From assembly GCA_031279875.1 (NCBI GenBank), contig JAITHS010000320.1, positions 1-7,051 on the forward strand: DNA of 7,051 nucleotides, read 5' to 3'. Positions 1 to 6,138 of the stretch are shown here, in pieces. Made by a program: the position numbers and the translations under genes. Origin of the DNA: Tannerella sp. (GTDB taxonomy: Bacteria > Bacteroidota > Bacteroidia > Bacteroidales > Tannerellaceae). Each line of letters begins with the position of its first letter. Positions within the stretch are counted from its first letter, which is position 1. The notes under the pieces are model-generated. The model saw nothing but the letters and a program-made list of their open reading frames with translations. It did not search any database and had not been told where the DNA came from.

Positions 1-986
1 CGGTATTTGAAGGCGCGGGAGCCTTTGTATGCGGCGAAGAAACGGCTCTGATAGCATCAATAGAAGGCGACAGAGGTTTCCCACGTCAGCGTCCGCCATA
101 CCCTGCCGTATGCGGTCTCAAAGGCTTGCCTACATTAGTTAACAATGTAGAGACGTTAAGTCAAATGTCCTATATAATACACACAGGGTCAGATAATTAC
201 TCATCAGTCGGGACAGCGGGCAGTAAAGGCACCAAAGTGTTCGCTCTTGCCGGAAAAATCAAACACGGAGGCTTGATAGAAGTGCCGATGGGCATCACGC
301 TCAACAGCATTATAGAAGACATCGGCGGTGGCGTAGAAGGCGGTAAACGGCTCAAAGCAGTGCAGATAGGAGGTCCTTCGGGCGGCTGTATTCCCGCCGA
401 ACTTTGTGATATTCAAGTCGATTTCGACGCTTTCACAAGGCTTGGAGCCATGATGGGTTCGGGCGGGCTTGTAGTATTGAGCGAAGATGACTGCATGGTT
501 GACGTTGCACGCTATTTTCTTTCTTTTACCTGCGACCAGTCGTGCGGCAAATGTACCTTCTGCCGCGTCGGCACACGCCGGATGCTCAACCTCCTCGACA
601 AAATCAGCAGCGGCAATGGAACGCCCGCCGATATTGACCTGCTCGAAGAACTGGCTTTGAACGTAAAACGCTCTTCGCTTTGCGGATTAGGCAAAACGGC
701 TCCTAATCCCGTTTTAACAACTTTGAAATATTTTCGTCACGAATACGAAGAACATGTGAACGGAATTTGCAGAACAGGTGTTTGCAAAGCAATGGTGAAA
801 TACGAAATCACAGACGATTGCATCGGTTGCACCAAATGCGCCAAAGCCTGCCCCGTGGACGCAATACCCTATACCCCCTACAAAATCCATACTATCGACC
901 TCGACAAATGTGTACAGTGCGGGCTTTGTATCGATGAATGCGGCTATCATGCGGTGAAGAAAACTAATAAATTATTAAATATATGA
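1..986 (+). CDS. nuoF: NuoF/HydB-like NADH-binding flavoprotein subunit, 5' end missing
   Basis: This is the diaphorase subunit of a NuoEFG/HydABC-type complex. By family knowledge it binds NADH and FMN and passes electrons to Fe-S clusters. The frame is open from base 3 to the window edge, so the N-terminus lies upstream; the TTG at 126 is internal. Seen in order: the FMN/NADH motif GAGAFVCGEETAL (bases 15-53), an SLBB-like domain (around VFALAGK), GGPSGGCIP, the N3-type cluster motif SCGKCTFCRVG with the later SLCGLG cysteine, then ICRTGVCKA. Two ferredoxin-type [4Fe-4S] motifs close the protein: CIGCTKCAKACP and CVQCGLCIDEC. The C-terminal ferredoxin domain is the layout of HydB and related bifurcating enzymes rather than of E. 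coli-type NuoF. The last nine residues (KKTNKLLNI) are coded by very AT-rich DNA and could be partly altered by the adjoining insertion. The TGA stop overlaps the next start by four bases (ATGA). The physiological acceptor is not shown here. Confidence 0.93.
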   Translation, partial: VFEGAGAFVCGEETALIASIEGDRGFPRQRPPYPAVCGLKGLPTLVNNVETLSQMSYIIHTGSDNYSSVGTAGSKGTKVFALAGKIKHGGLIEVPMGITLNSIIEDIGGGVEGGKRLKAVQIGGPSGGCIPAELCDIQVDFDAFTRLGAMMGSGGLVVLSEDDCMVDVARYFLSFTCDQSCGKCTFCRVGTRRMLNLLDKISSGNGTPADIDLLEELALNVKRSSLCGLGKTAPNPVLTTLKYFRHEYEEHVNGICRTGVCKAMVKYEITDDCIGCTKCAKACPVDAIPYTPYKIHTIDLDKCVQCGLCIDECGYHAVKKTNKLLNI

Positions 987-2011
987 AAATAAGAAATTTA
1001 GAGATTAAAAATTATAAAAGATTTGTAAACAGCAAAACAATTTCTTTTTGCGATACGGACGGTAAAGTTAATGATTTAACCCTGATAGTGGGAAATAACG
1101 GAACGGGTAAATCTTCTTTACTGCAAGCCATTGTGACATTGATTGCGCCGTTGGCACGCGACAGATTTGATGTGTCGAAAATTGACTGGGGTGGTTTTGA
1201 ATATCGTTTTATTCAAAGCGGACGAATGCCATTGCATTTGCAAGCTACTATTGAATTTTCGGAATGTGAAATTGAGGAAACAATTAATTTCGTCAATAAA
1301 TTAAATGAATTAGGGAATAAAATACCTTTACCTAATCGAAACAGGGAAATTCCAATAAAATTTAATTATGCCAAAAAAGATAATAAAGTAGGAAGTACCG
1401 GAAACGCTTTTCAATTTAGAGGACATCAATTCGCAAAACAACTCGCAAGGTTTGAACCGAATAAATCAAAACTTTTTGAAAATGTCGGAAATATCTATTG
1501 GTACACGGAACAAAGAACTTCATACAATATCAATGAAATTTTTGAGGAGGAAATACCTCAAATAGATTCTATTCGTTCATTTTTGTCAAGTACTTATAGT
1601 TTTCATCTTGCAATTACGGAGAGAAAAAGAAAATTGCAAAAAGGCGAATTTGATTTTTACGCCAAGCTGTCGGAACTTTATTCTACCGTTTTTACGGATA
1701 GAAAGTTCATTGGGTCTGCTCCTCATTTTGAATTATTTGAAAAAAACCCTGTCCCGGATTTTTTTCTGACTGATGGACATAATCAATACGAATTATCGGA
1801 AATGTCGGCCGGAGAAAGAGCCATTTTTCCAATTCTGATGGACTTTGCAAGATACAATATTAACAATTCAATCATCATAATTGATGAAATAGAATTACAT
1901 TTGCACGCGCCTTTACAACAAGCATTTGTGCGTGCATTACCAAAACTGGGACACGACAATCAATTTATATTAACATCTCATTCCGATGCAGTTGCCAATA
2001 TGTTCAACTAA
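983..2011 (+). CDS. SMC/ABC-type AAA ATPase, PARIS AriA-like, probably C-terminally truncated
   Basis: A 342-residue P-loop ATPase of the AAA_15/AAA_21 (OLD/RecF-like) class. Seen: an N-terminal strand typical of the class (MKIRNLEIKNYKRF), Walker A GNNGTGKSS at 37-45, a charged middle section (about 90-260) that would form the arm or lid, ABC signature LSEMSAGERA at 271-280, Walker B IIIIDEIELHLH at 297-308, and a switch histidine in LTSHSD at 330-335. All the catalytic motifs are present. The next gene encodes a DUF4435/TOPRIM-like protein. In the PARIS system an AAA_15 ATPase (AriA) holds a DUF4435 nuclease (AriB) inactive until a phage anti-restriction protein is sensed, so the same division of work is inferred here. 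The start at 983 overlaps the upstream stop (ATGA), and no own promoter is visible. The frame ends at TAA 2009-2011, soon after the switch histidine. The ten codons beyond look like the true tail (see separate entry). Base composition is far more AT-rich than the redox genes, indicating transfer. Family call is firm; defence role is inference. Confidence 0.88.
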   Translation: MKIRNLEIKNYKRFVNSKTISFCDTDGKVNDLTLIVGNNGTGKSSLLQAIVTLIAPLARDRFDVSKIDWGGFEYRFIQSGRMPLHLQATIEFSECEIEETINFVNKLNELGNKIPLPNRNREIPIKFNYAKKDNKVGSTGNAFQFRGHQFAKQLARFEPNKSKLFENVGNIYWYTEQRTSYNINEIFEEEIPQIDSIRSFLSSTYSFHLAITERKRKLQKGEFDFYAKLSELYSTVFTDRKFIGSAPHFELFEKNPVPDFFLTDGHNQYELSEMSAGERAIFPILMDFARYNINNSIIIIDEIELHLHAPLQQAFVRALPKLGHDNQFILTSHSDAVANMFN

Positions 2012-2041
2012 TCGGAAAATCAAATATTCAGATTAAAATAA
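2009..2041 (+). other. In-frame TAA followed by a probable lost C-terminal tail of the ATPase
   Basis: Reading on in the ATPase frame past the TAA at 2009-2011 gives SENQIFRLK and then a second TAA at 2039-2041. A short polar stretch followed by an I-F-R-L strand is how many AAA_15/AAA_21 ATPases end after the switch histidine. The second stop overlaps the next start codon as TAATG, a common coupling arrangement. Both facts suggest that the ATPase originally ended at 2041 and that one substitution (for example GAA or CAA to TAA) shortened it by ten codons. Sequencing error and stop-codon readthrough are the alternatives. Confidence 0.65.
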
Positions 2042-2853
2042 TGGCGAAAATTTTAACAATATATTGTGAAGGTAAAAAAGGTAGCCACGACTTTGATATT
2101 CTTGAAAAAATTGTCGGCGATATGGCTGTAACTATAAAGCCAATAGGTGGAAAAAGAGGAGCAAATGCTATTATTGGATTTTCCGAAATGGGGACTGTGC
2201 AATCTGATTATTATTTGTTTTTCAGAGACAGAGATTTTGACTGCTCTGTTTCTGAAAAAGAAGAATTGACAATAGACAAAAACACACATTTTTCGCATCG
2301 AACAACTATAGAAAATTATCTTTTTGATGTAAAAATATTTTATCAATTCCTGGTTGAAAATAAATTTAAAGACAAATACAATTTACGTTCGGAAGACGAA
2401 GTGAAGGATTTCTTTATTGAAATCGCAAAAGATATAAAATATTATCAGGCTGTCAGACACACATTAGGACAACTTCGATTCCCAAATAGCTTTGACACAA
2501 CTTGGACGGATGGTAGCGGATATTTGCCTGCAAAATTAGATTTGGATGCCTGCAAAACAGAAGCATGGAAGTTAATTTCAGATGTTGTTTCGAGAACAAA
2601 TAAAGATTGGACTAAAGATAAATTTGATTCAACATTAGAAAGTTTTCTGAAATTATTTGACGAGAAATTTTTCAATGATTTGAAATTTTTGATTTATTTT
2701 CAAGGAAAAGACTTTGCGAAAGTACTTACAAATAAACTTTCGGACTTTCCTCTGAAAGATTATTATAAGTATGCCAAAAAGAATTTTAATTACACAAAAT
2801 ATGCTGATTTAGTGCAATTGAGAGAAATAATCCGAAAAAATTTTATGAGTTAA
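2041..2853 (+). CDS. DUF4435/TOPRIM-like protein, PARIS AriB-like putative effector
   Basis: A 270-residue protein resembling the DUF4435 family, which has a TOPRIM-type nuclease fold. Seen: an N-terminal strand leading to YCEGKKGSHDFDIL (Glu10, the usual TOPRIM acidic position), a PIGGKRG turn at 34-40, the acidic metal-binding motif FFRDRDFD at 60-67 (Asp63, Asp65, Asp67), and TTIENYLFD at 88-96, where ENYL is typical of DUF4435 proteins. The rest is helical and lysine-rich, with GKDFAKVL at 222-229. In PARIS, AriB is released from the ATPase and cleaves a host tRNA, causing growth arrest; a comparable toxic nuclease role is inferred. It has no signal peptide or membrane segment, so it is expected in the cytosol. 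Start at ATG 2041: no Shine-Dalgarno box is seen, but the ATPase frame beyond its early stop would end here as TAATG. It shares the AT-rich composition of the ATPase. Six bases separate it from the next gene. Members of other ATPase/TOPRIM pairs remain possible. Confidence 0.78.
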   Translation: MAKILTIYCEGKKGSHDFDILEKIVGDMAVTIKPIGGKRGANAIIGFSEMGTVQSDYYLFFRDRDFDCSVSEKEELTIDKNTHFSHRTTIENYLFDVKIFYQFLVENKFKDKYNLRSEDEVKDFFIEIAKDIKYYQAVRHTLGQLRFPNSFDTTWTDGSGYLPAKLDLDACKTEAWKLISDVVSRTNKDWTKDKFDSTLESFLKLFDEKFFNDLKFLIYFQGKDFAKVLTNKLSDFPLKDYYKYAKKNFNYTKYADLVQLREIIRKNFMS

Positions 2854-2863
2854 AATTTTATGA
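2837..2863 (+). repeat. 12-base direct repeat at the right edge of the cassette
   Basis: AAAATTTTATGA occurs at 2837-2848 and again at 2852-2863, a period of 15 bases. The first copy codes for the end of the DUF4435 protein (NFMS); the second carries the start codon of the 2Fe-2S gene. It may be a small duplication made when the cassette joined the operon, and it would supply a matching leader for the downstream gene. AT-rich chance similarity cannot be excluded. Confidence 0.6.
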
Positions 2864-3819
2864 CTATACGACTTAACAACAAAGAAATAACGCCTTATGA
2901 GGGCGAGACGATTATTGAAGCGGCGCGCAGAGCGGGAGTAGAAATACCGTCGCTGTGCTATGCAAAAGGGGCGAAACACAAATCGTCGTGTATGGTTTGT
3001 GCCGTAAAAGACTGCAAATCAGGGCAAATAATACCGTCTTGCACTACTATGCCGGTTGACGGCATGACGCTTGACGCCGAATGCGACGAAGTGCAACAAA
3101 CACGCGCCATGTCTCTCGAACTGCTTTTGAGCGACCACCGCGCCGACTGCGAAGCGCCTTGTACGCTGGTATGCCCTAACGGACTTGACGTTGAACAAAC
3201 GCTCGCCTGCTATGACAACGGCGACTATGCAGCAGCATACAGTCTGATAAACAACGCTTTCGCGCTGCCCGAAATCAAATGCACAACATGTAAAGCACCC
3301 TGTGAAAAAGCCTGCCGACGCGGAACTGTTGACAAACCTGTCTCCATCCGCGAGATTATCGAAGAAATATGCTCTCAACAATATCCCAACAACAACGAAA
3401 CAACTAATAATCAAATAGTTAAACCATCGTTCCTGTCTCGTCTCGGTCGCTTTACCGACGAGGAAAAAGAACATCTGAAAGCGTCGGTTACTACCACATC
3501 GCGTTGCCTGCATTGTGCCTGTGCAGGTCAGCAAGGCTGCAAACTGCGTCTCTACGCTGCTGAGACAGGCGTCAAACGTCCGCGTTACGAAGTTTCGTCA
3601 GCCGTCCGCGTAATGCAAAAACAGACAATTGCCGACGACTTGTGGTTCGAACCGGCAAAGTGTATCCGTTGCGGACTGTGCGTTTACAACACCGATAACG
3701 GCTTCACATTCAAGGGCAGAGGCTTCAATATGCAAGTCGTCCTGCCTCACGACAACGCCGCTAACATCCCTTTTTCAATCGCCGAACTATGCCCCACTGG
3801 CGCTATTTATAAATCATAA
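2860..3819 (+). CDS. Multi-cluster 2Fe-2S/4Fe-4S electron-transfer subunit (NuoG/HydA N-terminal-like)
   Basis: A 319-residue iron-sulfur protein expected to partner the NuoF-like subunit and spread electrons among several clusters. Seen in order: a plant-type [2Fe-2S] domain with Cys33, Cys44, Cys47 and Cys61; an HxxxC motif (His93, Cys97) continuing as Cys101 and Cys105 (CEAPCTLVCP) and CTTCKAPCEKACRRG (Cys141, 144, 148, 152), which is the Fe-S layout of GltD/NfnB-type proteins; an Asn/Gln/Thr-rich linker at about 173-187; a cysteine group RCLHCACAGQQGC (Cys216, 219, 221, 227); and a ferredoxin-like end with CIRCGLC (Cys268, 271, 274) and a distant CP at 311. It has neither the long molybdopterin-type region of NuoG nor an H-cluster domain, so the catalytic partner must be another protein. 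It starts six bases after the inserted DUF4435 gene, and the leader is AT-rich without a Shine-Dalgarno box. The ancestral neighbour was probably the NuoF-like gene itself. The exact complex (Hyd-, Nfn- or formate dehydrogenase-linked) cannot be told from the window. Confidence 0.85.
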   Translation: MTIRLNNKEITPYEGETIIEAARRAGVEIPSLCYAKGAKHKSSCMVCAVKDCKSGQIIPSCTTMPVDGMTLDAECDEVQQTRAMSLELLLSDHRADCEAPCTLVCPNGLDVEQTLACYDNGDYAAAYSLINNAFALPEIKCTTCKAPCEKACRRGTVDKPVSIREIIEEICSQQYPNNNETTNNQIVKPSFLSRLGRFTDEEKEHLKASVTTTSRCLHCACAGQQGCKLRLYAAETGVKRPRYEVSSAVRVMQKQTIADDLWFEPAKCIRCGLCVYNTDNGFTFKGRGFNMQVVLPHDNAANIPFSIAELCPTGAIYKS

Positions 3820-3830
3820 CAGAAAAAAAT

Positions 3831-4979
3831 ATGAAAAAAATACTGTATTCGGCCGGTTTAATGCTTTTTATGGTTTGCTGTAAAAAAAACGGCAGCGAGC
3901 AAAACCTTAATAGCAGCGACTGGACAATCTTTCGCGGCGATGCAGGTTTGAAAGGATATTCCGACGTTCAACTGCCTGATAAACTGCAACTTTTGTGGGC
4001 TTACAAGAGCGATTCGCGAACGTCTTCATCGCCCGTAATATCCAAAAATACAGTATATTGGTGTGATAAACGCGGTAAAATTATCGGCGTTGACATTCAA
4101 GGCACAAAAGTATTCGAGTATGACTTCGCTACCGCCGTCGAAGCCTCACCGATAATCAGTGATTCAATGCTTTACATCGGACGAATAGACGGTTTAATGA
4201 GCGCCTTGTCGTTGTCGCAAAAAGATACCGTATGGAATTTCGAGACGATGGGACAGATTTCCGCGTCTCCGAATATCGGCGTATTTGAAGGCAGAGAAGC
4301 AGTTGTTTTCGGCAGCTACGACAACATTCTCTACTGTCTTGAAAAGTCGTCAGGCAAACTTATAAGTCGCTTTGAATCAGATTATTACATCAACGGCGCA
4401 GTAGCCGTTACGGGAAAATACTTTGTTTCGGGCGGTTGCGACGCATGGTTGAAAATAATTGACGGCGAAAGCGGAAGCGTTACCGATTCGCTGCTTTTAG
4501 ACGCCTATATCCCCGCATCGGCAGCCATCGACGGCAACGAATGTTACGTCGCCGACCATTCCGGCAACGTCTATGTATTTGAAATAGAGGAAGGTAAGAT
4601 AGTCAATCAACGCAAAATAATAACGGCAACAGATTCGGAAGGCTCTTTTGTATCTGTCCCTGCACTCTCAAAATCAACGGTTTACATTCTGTCCGACGAC
4701 CGAAACCTCTATGCCTTAGACCGCAAAACTGGCTTAACCCGTTGGAAATACCTGCAAAAAGGCATTTCGGGCGAGAGTTCACCGCTTGTTTGCCGCGACA
4801 AAGTCATATCCTGCTCGCGCACCGGAATAGTGTCGGTACTCGACGCCGAAACAGGCAAATTGATTTTCGAATACGACGCAGGCGAACAGATTACTGCTTC
4901 GCCCGCCGCTTCCGGCAACGGCTTTTACGTCCTTACAAACAAAGGAACGCTACTGTGCTTTGGTAGAGTGCATGAATGA
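3831..4979 (+). CDS. PQQ-like beta-propeller repeat protein, possible lipoprotein
   Basis: A 382-residue protein with a short N-terminal hydrophobic segment (residues 4-15) after two lysines, then CC at 16-17 and a polar stretch, which looks like an exported lipoprotein start. The residues before the cysteines (F-M-V) do not match the classic lipobox, so lipidation is uncertain. The rest is built of about eight repeats of 39-45 residues. Their conserved strand reads SSPVI (66-70), ASPII (105-109), ASPNI (145-149), GAVAV (189-193), ASAAI (229-233), VSVPAL (274-279), SSPLV (316-320) and ASPAA (356-360), each followed by a V/I-Y-like strand and a G-x-L/I-x-x-L/V-D turn. This is the eight-bladed propeller pattern of BamB and quinoprotein-like domains. 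There is no haem motif, so it is probably a structural or binding propeller and not a PQQ dehydrogenase. It follows the 2Fe-2S gene after 11 bases and is likely cotranscribed. Why an envelope propeller sits with a cytosolic redox complex is unknown. Confidence 0.85.
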   Translation: MKKILYSAGLMLFMVCCKKNGSEQNLNSSDWTIFRGDAGLKGYSDVQLPDKLQLLWAYKSDSRTSSSPVISKNTVYWCDKRGKIIGVDIQGTKVFEYDFATAVEASPIISDSMLYIGRIDGLMSALSLSQKDTVWNFETMGQISASPNIGVFEGREAVVFGSYDNILYCLEKSSGKLISRFESDYYINGAVAVTGKYFVSGGCDAWLKIIDGESGSVTDSLLLDAYIPASAAIDGNECYVADHSGNVYVFEIEEGKIVNQRKIITATDSEGSFVSVPALSKSTVYILSDDRNLYALDRKTGLTRWKYLQKGISGESSPLVCRDKVISCSRTGIVSVLDAETGKLIFEYDAGEQITASPAASGNGFYVLTNKGTLLCFGRVHE

Positions 4980-5040
4980 AGATGAAAAATCCGGTTTTAA
5001 TTTTTTATCATTTGTTTATGTTTACTGAATGGTTCCTACC

Positions 5041-5110
5041 AATGACGGACGTAAGCTCCAAACCGCTTGCAGGGTTTAAAACCACTGCAAGGGTTTGAGG
5101 TACCGTCATT
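5041..5110. repeat. Nested palindrome between converging genes; probable bidirectional terminator
   Basis: The outer arms are AATGACGG (5041-5048) and its exact reverse complement CCGTCATT (5103-5110). Inside, CAAACC pairs with GGTTTG, CTTGCAG with CTGCAAG, and GGTT with AACC around a three-base loop, with a few bulges. The inner part is also two tandem 18-base near-palindromes, 5060-5077 and 5079-5096, each AAACC...GGGTTT-like with mutually complementary cores, so one long hairpin or two small ones can form. The right arm covers the etfA stop codon. The 61 bases before it (4980-5040) are AT-rich and show no gene. No clear T-run follows the stem on either strand, so terminator function is inferred from location; a small dispersed repeat element is the alternative. 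Confidence 0.65.
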
Positions 5111-6128
5111 ACTTGCTATTCTTCTTATAACTCTTTATCAATTTGGGGATTACCTCTTCGATTGAACCTGTAATCACGTAGTCGGCGATAGTGTTGATAG
5201 GAGCGTTGGGGTCGCTGTTGATAGAGATGATGATAGAACTTTCCTGCATTCCTGCGATGTGCTGTATTTGCCCTGATATGCCGCATGCAATGTAGAGTTT
5301 GGGGCGAACGGTAATACCTGTTTGCCCTATCTGACGGTCATGTTCACAGAAGCCTGCATCCACAGCAGCGCGAGAGGCGCCGACTTCGGCGTTAAGCACT
5401 TTTGCAAGGTCGAACAACAGTTTGAAGTTGTCTTTCGAGCCTGTTCCGTAACCTCCTGATACTATGATTGGTGCGCCTTTGAGATTGTTCTTTGCCTTTG
5501 CGACATTACGTTCCAGCACGCTAACAACAAAATCTGTGTCGGAAACATATTTATCAACCTCGTGGCATATAGTTTCTCCCTTAAAATCAGCGTTATAGAC
5601 TTCCTTTTTCATCACTCCTTCGCGCACTGTCGCCATTTGCGGACGGTGTTCGGGGTTGATAATAGTTGCAACGATGTTGCCGCCGAAAGCCGGACGTATC
5701 TGATATAGAAGGTTTTCGTATGTTTTACCTTCCTTTTTATCTTCGTGCGAGCCGATTTCGAGTGAGGTACAATCGGCTGTAAGTCCGCTTTTTAGCGCCG
5801 ACGAAACACGCGGGCCGAGATCACGACCGATAACAGTAGCCCCCATCAGGCAAATTTGCGGTTTTTCTTCCTTAAAAAGATTGACTAACAGCGAAGTATG
5901 CGGCAGTGATGTGTATGGCGCCAGCCGCGTATCGTCAAATATGTGCAGGCGGTCAACGCCATAAGGAAACACCTGTTTTTCAATGCCTTCGAGATGGTTT
6001 CCCACCACAATGGCTTCAAGTTGGCAACCAAGTTGCGTCGCCAGCGAACGACCTTTGGTTAGCAGTTCGAGACTTACATCGGCAATTACGCCGTCTTCTA
6101 TTTCGCAATATACAAATAAATTGTTCAT
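5109..6128 (-). CDS. etfA: Electron transfer flavoprotein subunit alpha
   Basis: EtfA pairs with EtfB in the cytosol to carry electrons between NADH, acyl-CoA dehydrogenases or other flavoenzymes, and ferredoxin or quinone. The length of 339 residues is normal. Residues 1 to about 200 form the ETF alpha/beta-like domain. The C-terminal FAD domain shows all the usual signatures: IIVSGGYG (221-228), GASRAAVDAG (250-259, with the flavin-contacting Arg253), IGQTGITVRP (267-276), LYIACGISGQIQHIAGM (278-294), SINSDPNAPI (302-311) and ADY (315-317). It starts 10 bases after the etfB stop, so the two are one operon. Its TAA stop lies within the right arm of the palindrome at 5041-5110 and no further gene follows on this strand before the converging propeller gene. 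Whether it bifurcates electrons depends on EtfB and on a partner dehydrogenase not seen in the window. Confidence 0.96.
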   Translation of the reverse strand: MNNLFVYCEIEDGVIADVSLELLTKGRSLATQLGCQLEAIVVGNHLEGIEKQVFPYGVDRLHIFDDTRLAPYTSLPHTSLLVNLFKEEKPQICLMGATVIGRDLGPRVSSALKSGLTADCTSLEIGSHEDKKEGKTYENLLYQIRPAFGGNIVATIINPEHRPQMATVREGVMKKEVYNADFKGETICHEVDKYVSDTDFVVSVLERNVAKAKNNLKGAPIIVSGGYGTGSKDNFKLLFDLAKVLNAEVGASRAAVDAGFCEHDRQIGQTGITVRPKLYIACGISGQIQHIAGMQESSIIISINSDPNAPINTIADYVITGSIEEVIPKLIKSYKKNSK

Positions 6129-6138
6129 AATTAGTTAT

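Larger units (their letters stand above)
983..2859 (+). other. Putative inserted defence cassette (ATPase + DUF4435) inside a redox operon
   Basis: The two AT-rich genes sit between two subunits that normally belong together. Spot G+C counts are 15/60 (1261-1320) and 21/60 (2701-2760) inside, against 38/60 (541-600) and 34/60 (3061-3120) outside. The pentamer TATGA occurs at both edges (982-986 and 2859-2863). Deleting 983-2859 (1877 bases) would leave ATATGACTATACG, in which the upstream TGA stop overlaps the downstream ATG. No transposase, integrase or long terminal inverted repeat is visible, so this is read as a recombination or cassette insertion and not as an autonomous element. Edges are inferred from that reconstruction. 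Confidence 0.6.

Noticed and set aside
126..986. TTG at 126 as the start of the NuoF-like gene
   Set aside because: The frame is open upstream to the window edge and codes for the conserved GAGAFVCGEETAL motif, so 126 is internal.
2009..2011. TAA as a reassigned sense codon in this organism
   Set aside because: TAA ends the DUF4435, 2Fe-2S, etfA and etfB genes at sensible places, so the standard meaning holds.
983..2859. Insertion sequence or transposon
   Set aside because: No transposase or integrase is encoded and no long terminal inverted repeats were found; only a TATGA pentamer is shared by the edges, which is weak evidence of a target duplication.
3019..3534. 171-codon open frame on the minus strand
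   Set aside because: It lies entirely opposite the cysteine-rich 2Fe-2S gene, whose motifs are unmistakable; the reverse product shows no recognisable domain.
3629..3883. 84-codon plus-strand frame bridging the 2Fe-2S and propeller genes
   Set aside because: It overlaps conserved coding sequence in another frame at both ends and shows no motif.
4980..5020. Simple T-tailed terminator directly after the propeller gene
   Set aside because: There is a T-rich run but no stable stem with a loop in front of it; the palindrome further on is the better candidate.
5060..5096. CRISPR-like array from the tandem 18-base units
   Set aside because: Only two units separated by one base, each palindromic and with different cores; there are no spacers.
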